From Peptococcus niger (GTDB lineage: Bacteria > Bacillota > Peptococcia > Peptococcales > Peptococcaceae): 57,366 bases of DNA. Below are positions 24,278 through 31,548 of this stretch, one piece after another. Both the position numbers and the translations under genes were made by a program. The stretch lies in contig NZ_FNAF01000011.1 in assembly GCF_900101835.1 (NCBI RefSeq), positions 1-57,366 on the forward strand, read 5' to 3'. Below the pieces are notes generated by a model that was given only the letters and a program-made list of their open reading frames with translations, did not search any database and was not told where the DNA came from. Numbering within the stretch: position 1 is the first letter of the stretch; each line of letters opens with the position of its first letter.

Positions 24278-25000
24278 ATGCTCCATTACCAAAACGGCAT
24301 CATTACCGATGACAGCATTGCCGGCGTCCCCCTTGAACGGGCCATTATCGCCGCCGATGCCAATCCCCATGTCCGCACCGGCATCCCCCTCCAGACCATC
24401 CGGGGCATCACCAACCACAATACGGGCAATCCGGCGCCGACGGCGGATGCCCGGGCCCATGCCCATTGGCTGGCCGGCGTTGAGGCCCAGGACAGCGACT
24501 ACATTGGCGCCCATTTTTTTGTGGACGGTGACCGGATCGTGCAGACCCTGCCCATCAATGAAGTGGCCTGGCACGCCGGTGACGGCCAAGGCCCGGGCAA
24601 TATGACCACCCTAGCCATTGAGATCTGCGAAACCACCCCCCTGGCTGCCGCAGAGGCCAATGCCCTGGTCTTAAATGCGGCCCTCCTGATTGACCACCCG
24701 GACTGGCAGATTTATAAGCACCAGGACTGGAGCGGGAAGTATTGCCCGCGGCGCATTTTAGCCGAAGGCCGCTGGCCGGCCTTTGTTGAGGCCATCCGGC
24801 AAAGGGTGGCCCAGCTCCAGAAAAGCCCCCAGCCGCTGCCCGATGATGCGCCTTCGCCCTGGGCAGCGGACGCCATCCGCTGGGCCAAGGCCACCGGTCT
24901 CTTGCAGGGCCGGAGCGAGGGGCCGGCCTATCAAGCGCCGGCAACCCGTGAAGAAGTGCTTACCTTTCTCTACCGACTCCAGGCCGGCGACCATGCCTGA
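24278..25000 (+). CDS. N-acetylmuramoyl-L-alanine amidase (Amidase_2) with SLH-like tail
   Basis: A 240-residue lysin. The Amidase_2/PGRP zinc site is visible: His in GITNHNTGNP, the catalytic acid region LAIEICE, and HQDWSGKYCPRRI near residue 150. It cleaves the bond between muramic acid and L-Ala of peptidoglycan. The last ~45 residues (SPWAADAIRWAKATGLLQGR, then TREEVLTFLYRL) match an SLH motif, which binds pyruvylated wall polymer. There is no signal peptide, as in phage endolysins exported through holins. Start ATG 24278 is 8 bases behind AAAGGA. It overlaps the next gene by 8 bases. Confidence 0.88.
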   Translation: MLHYQNGIITDDSIAGVPLERAIIAADANPHVRTGIPLQTIRGITNHNTGNPAPTADARAHAHWLAGVEAQDSDYIGAHFFVDGDRIVQTLPINEVAWHAGDGQGPGNMTTLAIEICETTPLAAAEANALVLNAALLIDHPDWQIYKHQDWSGKYCPRRILAEGRWPAFVEAIRQRVAQLQKSPQPLPDDAPSPWAADAIRWAKATGLLQGRSEGPAYQAPATREEVLTFLYRLQAGDHA

Positions 25001-25406
25001 GCCGGATGCCTTTGCCGATAGGCCCGGACCCGCTTCTCCGCCCATGCCGGCGGCAGATGAAGCCGTCCGGGAGGCCGCCTCTCTCAACTGGCACTGCGGC
25101 CCCTTGCCGGACCCGGACGACTTGGCGGCCTATGAGGCCCTTGCGCCCGGCACGGCCAAGGCCCTCATCAAATCGGCCTACGATGCCCTTTGCCGCCGGG
25201 ATGCCCTCTCTGCCATGCGGCTGCAATACGCCGCCCGCCACGACATGGCCGAGCTGGTCCTGACCTTTTTACTGGCCATCTTGGCCGGTGCCGGCGGCTT
25301 TGATTCCCTGAACCAGGGGGACCTGGCCACAGGCCTGACCCTTTCCGGCGGCTCCTTGTCCACCATGGCCCTGGCCCTCCTTCGCCGCCGACAGAGGCCC
25401 CACTAA
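24993..25406 (+). CDS. DUF2335-like small membrane protein
   Basis: A 137-residue protein. The core CGPLPDPDDLAAYEALAPG resembles the DUF2335 signature (GPLP-P-L-Y-PG), followed by a helix ALIKSAYDAL and two membrane segments near the C-terminus (VLTFLLAILAGAGG and a second ending ALALL). The start ATG 24993 lies inside the end of the amidase gene. DUF2335 proteins are common on prophages. Beside a lysin, a holin-like or membrane accessory role is possible but unproven. Confidence 0.68.
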   Translation: MPEPDAFADRPGPASPPMPAADEAVREAASLNWHCGPLPDPDDLAAYEALAPGTAKALIKSAYDALCRRDALSAMRLQYAARHDMAELVLTFLLAILAGAGGFDSLNQGDLATGLTLSGGSLSTMALALLRRRQRPH

Positions 25407-25479
25407 TTCCCCACTAACTTGCGACCATCCTGCCCCCAGGGGCCGACAGATCGCCAGCTAACCCGCCACTGTAATATAC

Positions 25480-25491
25480 AAACATACGTTC
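25480..25491. promoter_or_regulatory. Weak LexA-box-like sequence
   Basis: AAACATACGTTC differs by one base from the Gram-positive LexA core GAAC-N4-GTTC. It lies 134 bases before the sigma-like gene and next to an AT-rich TGTAATATA that could be a -10 box. A single mismatched copy could be chance. Confidence 0.25.
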
Positions 25492-25508
25492 TATTCTTGT
25501 CATAGACA

Positions 25509-25540
25509 AGCGCCTGTGCTTGACGCAGGCGCTTTTTTTA
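25509..25540 (+). terminator. Terminator after the amidase/DUF2335 pair
   Basis: Stem AGCGCCTG with CAGGCGCT, 9-base loop, followed by seven T. Confidence 0.85.
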
Positions 25541-25624
25541 TGCAGAAAGGACGTTTGCCGATGCCACGGGCCCCGCCTGTCTCCTTTTTGACGGTTCTGC
25601 AAAAGACGCAAAAAGGAGACGAAT

Positions 25625-26038
25625 ATGAAAACCATCTATGTTCAAAAGCAAGCGGTTGAGGTCAGCGAGGCCATTTACAAGGCCTATTGGCAGGCCAGCG
25701 AACGGGAACGCTACCAGAACCGGCTGGCGGCGGACCGCACTTGGACCATGAGCGATTTACAGGCCGCCGGCGTCCCCCTGGACGCCCTCGACGCCTTTGC
25801 GGTGACCAGCAGTGAAGGGGCTTTCTTCGCCGATCAAAGCCGGTCCCGGCTGATGACCGCCTTGGCTACCCTGCCGCCGGACCAGGAAGAGCACTTGTGG
25901 CGGCTGGTCCTTGGCGAAACGACAGAGCGTGGTCTGGCCGCTGAACTGGGCCTTTCGCCGGCCACCGTTCACAAGCGAAAAAAGCGGGCCCTGACCACCC
26001 TCCGCAGCCTTTTGGAAGGAGAGGAAGAGGACCTTTAA
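25625..26038 (+). CDS. Sigma-70 region-4-like helix-turn-helix protein
   Basis: A 137-residue protein. The C-terminal half has a sigma region-4 layout: LMTALATLPPDQEEHLWRLV, then ERGLAAELGLSPATVHKRKKRALTTLRSLL. The N-terminus (YVQKQAVEVSEAIYKAYWQASERERYQNR) resembles sigma-like proteins carried by prophages and conjugative elements. There is no region 2, so it is unlikely to be a full sigma factor. AAAGGAG precedes ATG 25625. It may regulate mobile-element or lysis genes such as those upstream (inference). Confidence 0.75.
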   Translation: MKTIYVQKQAVEVSEAIYKAYWQASERERYQNRLAADRTWTMSDLQAAGVPLDALDAFAVTSSEGAFFADQSRSRLMTALATLPPDQEEHLWRLVLGETTERGLAAELGLSPATVHKRKKRALTTLRSLLEGEEEDL

Positions 26039-26090
26039 CCGCTGACCCGGCTAAGGGGCCCTCCTAAAAAGCGCCACAAACGCACAACAA

Positions 26091-26135
26091 AGCCCCGAAA
26101 GGCGCCAACAAAGCCTTTCGGGGCTAGTATTTTTT
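26091..26135. terminator. Terminator between convergent genes
   Basis: 13-bp stem AGCCCCGAAAGGC with GCCTTTCGGGGCT, followed within a few bases by seven T. It serves the sigma-like gene and, less clearly, the convergent flavoprotein gene. Confidence 0.85.
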
Positions 26136-26161
26136 TATTTTAGAGAAAAGACGTCGGCCGC

Positions 26162-27040
26162 TTAGCCCTTACAGGCCAGGATCCCGGCCTGGCAGCCGTC
26201 AGCAACAGCGGTGGCGATTTGCTTAACGCCCTTTACGCGAATGTCACCGGCAAAGAAAAGGCCCGGCCTGCCGGCAGCCAAGTCTTCCGCCAGGAAAGTG
26301 TTGTCAAGGGTGGCAAACGGCGCCAAAAAATCCGAATTGCCATTTTGCCCGATTTGCACATAGACCTCAATGCCTGCTTCATCGCTGATCCGGTCGCTGC
26401 CCAAGTCAACAGCGGTACAGAGGCCCTCGGTAAGGGTCAGGTCTTTTACAGCGCAGTCGGTGTGGACAACAATATTGTCCGCCGCTTCAATCTGACGCTT
26501 AAACTCGTCAATGCACATTAAGGCCGGCTGATTTTGCACCATGTGGACCGTCTTGGCAGACTTGGCCAGGTAAAGGGCCTCCTTGGCGGCCCCGTCTGAG
26601 CCGCCATTGATGACGACGGTCTTGCCGGCAAATTCATCCTCCCTGCCCAGGGGCCAATGCTTGCAGCTAAAGCCCTCCGGCAGGTCAAGGGGCAGTTCTT
26701 TCAAGCTGGAGCCGGTGGCGCAAATCACTTTTTTGGCGGTGTGGTGGCCGGCCGGGGTTTCCAGGCGGAAGCCGTCATCCGTTGCCGCCAGGGAAACCAC
26801 CTTTTCATATTGAACAGGAATGCCCGAATAAGCCAATTGGTCGGCCAGTCTTTGGGCAAATTCCGGGCCGGTTTCGCCGTCAGCGACGCCGGCAAAATGG
26901 CTGACCTTGGACACATTGGCCACCAGGCCGCCGATCTTTTCTTTTTCCAAAACGAGAATATTTTTTCCTCTGGCTTTTGCATAGAGGGCGGCGCTGACCC
27001 CAGCCGGACCGGCGCCGATAACAATAATATCATACATCAT
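26162..27040 (-). CDS. Thioredoxin-reductase-like flavoprotein without redox disulfide
   Basis: A 292-residue FAD/NAD(P) protein. FAD motif IIVIGAGPAGVSAALYA is at residues 5-21. The NAD(P)-domain motif is VVINGGSDGAAKEALYLA. The C-terminal FAD motif is GLFFAGDIRVKGVKQIATAVADG. In true thioredoxin reductases a CxxC disulfide precedes the NADPH motif; here the equivalent stretch is FSCKHWPLGREDEF with a single cysteine. It therefore cannot reduce thioredoxin by the classical route. Relatives include TrxR-like ferredoxin/flavin oxidoreductases. ATG 27040 and ATG 27037 are both possible behind AAGGAG. It stands alone downstream of the rsmG terminator. Confidence 0.85.
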   Translation of the reverse strand: MMYDIIVIGAGPAGVSAALYAKARGKNILVLEKEKIGGLVANVSKVSHFAGVADGETGPEFAQRLADQLAYSGIPVQYEKVVSLAATDDGFRLETPAGHHTAKKVICATGSSLKELPLDLPEGFSCKHWPLGREDEFAGKTVVINGGSDGAAKEALYLAKSAKTVHMVQNQPALMCIDEFKRQIEAADNIVVHTDCAVKDLTLTEGLCTAVDLGSDRISDEAGIEVYVQIGQNGNSDFLAPFATLDNTFLAEDLAAGRPGLFFAGDIRVKGVKQIATAVADGCQAGILACKG

Positions 27041-27132
27041 AAAAACTCCTTTCCCCCTTATTATCTTCTCAAAAGTTACCTATGGCAAATATAAATTTAT
27101 TATTCCAGGCTTAAAGGGGACTTGTGGGCAGC

Positions 27133-27160
27133 AAAAAAACGCCTTCCTGGGGGAAGGCGT
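27133..27160 (-). terminator. Terminator after rsmG
   Basis: Reading leftward: ACGCCTTCC with GGAAGGCGT stem, 4-base loop, followed by seven T. Confidence 0.88.
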
Positions 27161-27167
27161 CATCCGG

Positions 27168-27902
27168 TCAAGAAGGGTCCCTTTTCTGGGGGACCAGGGG
27201 CCGGTTCCGCATGGCCTTGGGGCGGCGGGGGTAGTTGGCCGGGGTTGTCGCGGTTTTATCAAACCGCCAGAGCCGCCGGTCGTCTCCGCCGGGAAGGGTG
27301 TAGGCAAGGGTATCCCGGTAGGTCCCGCCTAAGGTGCCCGCGGCGCTGACAATATCCGCCAGGGTCCCTTCATCGCCGGGCCCCTTCAGGACGGCCACCA
27401 GGCCGCCAATCCGCACAAAGGGCAGGGCATACTCTAAAAATCCCCCCATTTGGGTCACCGCCCGGCCGGTTGCCAAATCAAACCGCTCCCGGTAGGCCGG
27501 GTCATGGCCCAGGGCTTCCGCCCGGCCGTGAAGAGCCCGGACCCGGTCGGACAGGCCCAGGGCGCCTGCCAGGGTCCTTAAAAAATCCACCCGCTTTTGC
27601 AGGCTGTCCAAGAGCAGGATTTCCCAATCCGGCCGTAAAATAGCCAGGACCATGCCCGGAAAACCGGCACCGCTGCCGATGTCTATGAGCCTTTGCCCCG
27701 GTTCATTGACATAATGCAGGACCAGGGCCGAATCAATAAAGTGCTTTTCCAGGACCTCCTGGGGCGCCGTGATGGCCGTCAGGTTCATGTGCTGGTTGGC
27801 CGCCCGCAAGCGGGCATCGTACTGCAAAAATTGGGCAATTTGCCCATCGGTCAGGGGCAGGTCAAGGTCGGCAAAGGCCCGGTACAAGGCTTCAGCGGTC
27901 AT
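27168..27902 (-). CDS. rsmG: 16S rRNA (guanine-527-N7)-methyltransferase RsmG
   Basis: A 244-residue SAM-dependent methyltransferase. The family start LTDGQIAQFLQYDARLRAANQHMNLTAI is followed by IDIGSGAGFPGMVLAILRPDW (SAM motif I), ILLLDSLQKRVDFLR, and RAVTQMGGFLEYALPF. It methylates G527 of 16S rRNA. ATG overlaps the end of mnmG by 11 bases, and an AAGGAGG site lies inside that gene. It is the last gene of mnmE-mnmG-rsmG. Loss of function in this family gives low-level streptomycin resistance in other bacteria. Confidence 0.95.
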   Translation of the reverse strand: MTAEALYRAFADLDLPLTDGQIAQFLQYDARLRAANQHMNLTAITAPQEVLEKHFIDSALVLHYVNEPGQRLIDIGSGAGFPGMVLAILRPDWEILLLDSLQKRVDFLRTLAGALGLSDRVRALHGRAEALGHDPAYRERFDLATGRAVTQMGGFLEYALPFVRIGGLVAVLKGPGDEGTLADIVSAAGTLGGTYRDTLAYTLPGGDDRRLWRFDKTATTPANYPRRPKAMRNRPLVPQKRDPS

Positions 27903-29799
27903 GATTTCCTCCTTGCAGGCAGGCGGCTTTTTTCAAGCCGACCAGCAAAACGGTAATGTCCGCCGGGTTGACGCCGGAAATCCGGCTGGCCTGGCCGACG
28001 GTGAGGGGACGGATTTGGCTGAGTTTTTCGCAGGCTTCCTTGCGCAGGCCGGTCACCCGGCTGTAATCAAAGTCTGCCGGCAGCTGTTTGTTCTCTAATT
28101 TTTCCAACCGGGCCACCTGGTCTTCCTGCTTGGCAATATAGCCCTCATATTTAATGGCCGTTTCCACTTCCCGCCAAATCCGGGCCGGCAAGCAGCCGTC
28201 ACCGTAGCCTAAGGCCAGCAAGTCCCGGTAGCCGATTTCCGGCCGTTTTAAGAGGGCCAGGGCCGTTATTTTTTGCTTTAGGGGGGTGCTGCCCCGGTCG
28301 GTTAAGAGGACGGCCAAGTCGGCATCTGCCGGCGACACATCGACGCCCTTAAGGCGGTCCTTTTCCGCAGCGATTTGGTCACAGTCCGCCTGGAAGAGTG
28401 CCCACTTGTCGTCATCAATCAGGCCCAGGCGGCGGCCGTAGGGGGTCAGGCGGAGGTGGGCATTGTCCTGCCGCAAAAGGAGTCGATATTCGCAGCGGGA
28501 GGTCAGCATCCGGTAGGGCTCCCGGGTCCCCTTGGTGATGAGGTCGTCAATTAAAACGCCAATATAGGCCTCATGCCGACGGAGCACAAAGGGCGCCTTC
28601 CCCTCCAGGCTGAGGACGGCATTGATTCCGGCCATAAGCCCTTGGGCGGCGGCCTCTTCATAACCGGAGGTCCCGTTCATCTGGCCGGCAAAGTAAAGGC
28701 CCTTGACCGACTGACATTCCAGGGTCGGGTAGAGCTGGGTCGGCTCGATTAGATCGTATTCAATGGCGTATCCGGCTCGGACCAGTGTGGCATGGGCCAG
28801 GCCGGGCACCGAATGCACCATTTGCTCCTGAACGTCAAAGGGCAGGGAGGTTGCAAAGCCCTGCATGTAGTAGAGGGTCGTGTCCAAGCCTTCCGGCTCA
28901 ATAAAGAGCTGGTGGCGGCTTTTATCGCTGAAGCGATGAATCTTATCCTCAATGGAGGGGCAGTAGCGAGGCGGGGCCCCGGTGACCAAGCCGGTCTGCA
29001 TGGGCGACCGGTGCCAGTTGTCCCGGATGATGGCATGGGTGTCCGCTGAGGTATAGGTCAGGTAGCAGGGCCGCTTTTCCAGGCCGTTGGCGGCCTCGGA
29101 CCAATGGGAAAACCGGCGGTCCGGCGCGTCCTCAGGCTGGACGGCCATTAGCTCCCGGTCCAGGGTCCGGCCGTCCACCCGGGGCGGGGTGCCGGTTTTA
29201 AACCGCATGGTGGCCAGGCCGGCATCTTCTGCAATAGACCGGGAAAGCCCCTGCGGGGATACCTGACCGCCCGGTCCGGCGTTTTTAATCAGGTCGCCGA
29301 TGATGATCTGCCCCCGTAAATAGGTTCCGGTGCAAACAATCACCCGAGGGGCCTGCCAGGCGGTCTCGTATTCATCGACCACCCCTTGAACGGCGCCGGC
29401 CTCAATGATGAGCCCTTCCACCACCCGTTCCAGGAGGGTGATGTTCGCCTCTTCCTGTAAGCGCTGGCGCATGTAGGCCCCGTAGCGCGGTTTGTCGACT
29501 TGCGCCCGAAGGGCCTGAACGGCCGGCCCCTTCTGGGTATTCAGGAGCCGCATCTGAATGTCGGTGGCATCAGCGGCTTCGCCCATGACCCCGCCCAGGG
29601 CATCTATTTCCCGGACCAGGTGCCCCTTGGCCGGTCCGCCGATGGAGGGGTTACAGGGCAGGAGGGCGATGTGGTCCAGGCTCAGGGTCAACAAGAGGAC
29701 CTGCTTCCCCATATGGGCGGCGGCAAAGGCCGCTTCAAGCCCGGCGTGCCCGGCACCGACAACGATCAGGTCGTACTTTGCTTTCATCGTTTCAGTCAT
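27892..29799 (-). CDS. mnmG: tRNA uridine-34 5-carboxymethylaminomethyl modification enzyme MnmG
   Basis: A 635-residue GidA protein. FAD motif VVGAGHAGLEAAFAAAHMG is near the start, followed by LPCNPSIGGPAKGHLVREIDALGG, the catalytic CxxxxxxxG-type regions, YCPSIEDKIHRF, and GQMNGTSGYEEAAAQGLMAG. The C-terminal helical domain ends in ASRISGVNPADI. With MnmE it modifies U34 of several tRNAs. I chose ATG 29799; the frame runs to 29820 but that overlaps mnmE without a good ribosome site. It begins 5 bases after mnmE. Confidence 0.95.
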   Translation of the reverse strand: MTETMKAKYDLIVVGAGHAGLEAAFAAAHMGKQVLLLTLSLDHIALLPCNPSIGGPAKGHLVREIDALGGVMGEAADATDIQMRLLNTQKGPAVQALRAQVDKPRYGAYMRQRLQEEANITLLERVVEGLIIEAGAVQGVVDEYETAWQAPRVIVCTGTYLRGQIIIGDLIKNAGPGGQVSPQGLSRSIAEDAGLATMRFKTGTPPRVDGRTLDRELMAVQPEDAPDRRFSHWSEAANGLEKRPCYLTYTSADTHAIIRDNWHRSPMQTGLVTGAPPRYCPSIEDKIHRFSDKSRHQLFIEPEGLDTTLYYMQGFATSLPFDVQEQMVHSVPGLAHATLVRAGYAIEYDLIEPTQLYPTLECQSVKGLYFAGQMNGTSGYEEAAAQGLMAGINAVLSLEGKAPFVLRRHEAYIGVLIDDLITKGTREPYRMLTSRCEYRLLLRQDNAHLRLTPYGRRLGLIDDDKWALFQADCDQIAAEKDRLKGVDVSPADADLAVLLTDRGSTPLKQKITALALLKRPEIGYRDLLALGYGDGCLPARIWREVETAIKYEGYIAKQEDQVARLEKLENKQLPADFDYSRVTGLRKEACEKLSQIRPLTVGQASRISGVNPADITVLLVGLKKAACLQGGNHDR

Positions 29800-29804
29800 T
29801 TGCC

Positions 29805-31169
29805 TCACTTTCCTAAGCAAAACTGTGAAAATATTTGATCCAGGAGGTCATCGGCAGCGGTGTCCCCGGTGATAAGCCCTAAAACTTCCCAGGCATGCTG
29901 CAAATCAATAACCAAAAGATCATCGGATACCCCCATGGCCAGGGCCTCTAAAAAGTGTCGAAGGTCCTGTAAGGCCGTTTCCGCCAAGCTAACTTGACGG
30001 GCATTGGTCAAGTAAAGGGCATTTTCAGCGGCCGGCGCTTCCGCCAGGGCAGCTTCTTTTAACGCCCTTCCCAGGTCGTCAATCCCGGTCCCGGCCAGGG
30101 CGCTGGTGCGCACAGCCGGCCAGGGCAGGTCCGGGCTGGGCATGTCGGAAAGGTCCACCTGGTTGATGACCAAAAGCCCCACCTGGTCCCGGTGGTCCTC
30201 TATAAAGGCCCGGTCCACCGGCTGGAGGCCCTCCGGCGCCGCCAGGCAATAAGCGATAACATCGGCGCCACGGACGATATCCTTGGCCCGGTCCACCCCG
30301 ATTTGCTCCACCAGGTCATCGGTTTTGCGCAAACCGGCCGTATCAATCAGGCGCAGGGCCAGGCCATCCACTTGGATGTTGGCCTCTACCGAATCCCGGG
30401 TGGTGCCGGGAATATTGGTCACAATGGCGGTATTCCTGCCGGTCAGGGCATTGAGCAGGGAGCTTTTGCCCACATTGGCACGACCGCACAGGGCCACGGT
30501 GATCCCGTCCCGGTAAAGGCGGCCCCGGGTTGCCGTCCGGACCAAGTCTTCCAGGTCATGGGCCAGGCCCTCTGCCCGGTCCCGGTAGGCGGCCTTGTCC
30601 AGCCGGTCAATGTCATCTTCCGGAAAATCCAGGTCCGCCTGGATGTAGGCAATCAATTCTAAAATGGCGGCGCGGAGCCCGTCCACCAGTTCTTCGGTCC
30701 GGCCCGATTTCTGCCGGGCGGCCAACTTCAAGGCCCCGTCACTCTTTGCCTCCACCAAGTCCATAATGGCTTCAGCCCGGCTCAGGTCGATTTTTCCATT
30801 TAAAAATGCCCGCCGTGAAAATTCTCCGGCCTCAGCCGGACGCGCGCCACGGGCGCAGGCCTCCCGCAATACTTCGCCCACCGCCACCGGGCCGCCGTGG
30901 CACTGGACTTCCACCACGTCTTCACCGGTATAGGTCCGGGGTCCATGCATGACCATAAAGAGCGCTTCATCCAAGCGGTTGCCCTCCCGGTCGTGGACCC
31001 AGCCGTAATGAATGGTGTGAGAGGCAGCCCGGGCAATCATCCCCCGGCCGCCTGCCAAACCGTCACCAATGGCCAGGGCCTCATCGCCGGAAATCCGGAT
31101 GATGCCCACCGCCCCCTTACCCGGTGCGGTGACGATTTGGGCAATCGTCTGTGCTTCATGGATAGGCAA
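29805..31169 (-). CDS. mnmE: tRNA modification GTPase MnmE
   Basis: A 454-residue protein. The N-terminal tetrahydrofolate-binding domain (TIAQIVTAPGKGAVGIIRISG) is followed by a helical domain and an inserted G domain with GRANVGKSSLLNAL, IPGTTRDSVE, DTAGLRKT and a divergent NQVDL (NKxD). The C-terminus ends in FCLGK, the catalytic Cys motif CxGK. It works with MnmG on wobble uridines. The start is TTG 31169 behind AAAGGGTG. An extended -10 (TGGTAGAAT, 31208-31200) gives it its own promoter after the gyrA-operon terminator. Confidence 0.95.
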   Translation of the reverse strand: MPIHEAQTIAQIVTAPGKGAVGIIRISGDEALAIGDGLAGGRGMIARAASHTIHYGWVHDREGNRLDEALFMVMHGPRTYTGEDVVEVQCHGGPVAVGEVLREACARGARPAEAGEFSRRAFLNGKIDLSRAEAIMDLVEAKSDGALKLAARQKSGRTEELVDGLRAAILELIAYIQADLDFPEDDIDRLDKAAYRDRAEGLAHDLEDLVRTATRGRLYRDGITVALCGRANVGKSSLLNALTGRNTAIVTNIPGTTRDSVEANIQVDGLALRLIDTAGLRKTDDLVEQIGVDRAKDIVRGADVIAYCLAAPEGLQPVDRAFIEDHRDQVGLLVINQVDLSDMPSPDLPWPAVRTSALAGTGIDDLGRALKEAALAEAPAAENALYLTNARQVSLAETALQDLRHFLEALAMGVSDDLLVIDLQHAWEVLGLITGDTAADDLLDQIFSQFCLGK

Positions 31170-31199
31170 AGTCTTTCACCCTTTCTCATATTTGTTTTG

Positions 31200-31208
31200 A
31201 TTCTACCA
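31200..31208 (-). promoter_or_regulatory. Extended -10 promoter of mnmE-mnmG-rsmG
   Basis: Reading leftward, TGGTAGAAT lies 31 bases before the mnmE TTG. No clear -35 box. Confidence 0.5.
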
Positions 31209-31229
31209 TAAGGCCGGCGTCGATACCAT

Positions 31230-31261
31230 TAAAAAACGGAGACAGGGTCCCTGCCTCCGTT
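31230..31261 (-). terminator. Terminator of the gyrB/gyrA operon
   Basis: Reading leftward: AACGGAGGCAGGG pairs with CCTGTCTCCGTT (one wobble), followed by a T-run. It separates the gyrA operon from mnmE. Confidence 0.85.
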
Positions 31262-31266
31262 ACCAC

Positions 31267-31548
31267 TTAGACTTGCCCGTTTTCATACCGACGGGCCAGT
31301 TCATCAATATATATTTCGCAAAACTGCCGGTTGTGGAGTGTTTTCCGGCGGAAGAGGCTGATGGCCCCTTCCCGGTCGCCCCGGTCGATCAAGTCGCAAA
31401 GGTCTGCTTTTAATTGACCGGAAATCATCACCTGGTCAAAATGAACCTGGTGACGCTTTCGGTAACTGGTCTGCAGCCAGAGGAGGCCACTGGCTAAAAA
31501 AACCGCGCCGACAAGGATATAAAAGATATTCCAAAATTCGGCACCCAT
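31267..31548 (-). CDS. Small membrane-anchored protein, unknown function
   Basis: A 93-residue protein. One membrane helix lies at residues 8-26 (FYILVGAVFLASGLLWLQ), followed by a basic YRKRHQVHF and a cytoplasmic helical domain (LKADLCDLIDRGDREGAISLFRRKTLHNRQFCEIYIDELARRYENG). Its start codon shares a base with the gyrA stop (TAATG), so it is translationally coupled to gyrA. A terminator follows immediately. I do not recognise the family. Coupling to gyrase suggests only co-expression. Confidence 0.7.
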   Translation of the reverse strand: MGAEFWNIFYILVGAVFLASGLLWLQTSYRKRHQVHFDQVMISGQLKADLCDLIDRGDREGAISLFRRKTLHNRQFCEIYIDELARRYENGQV

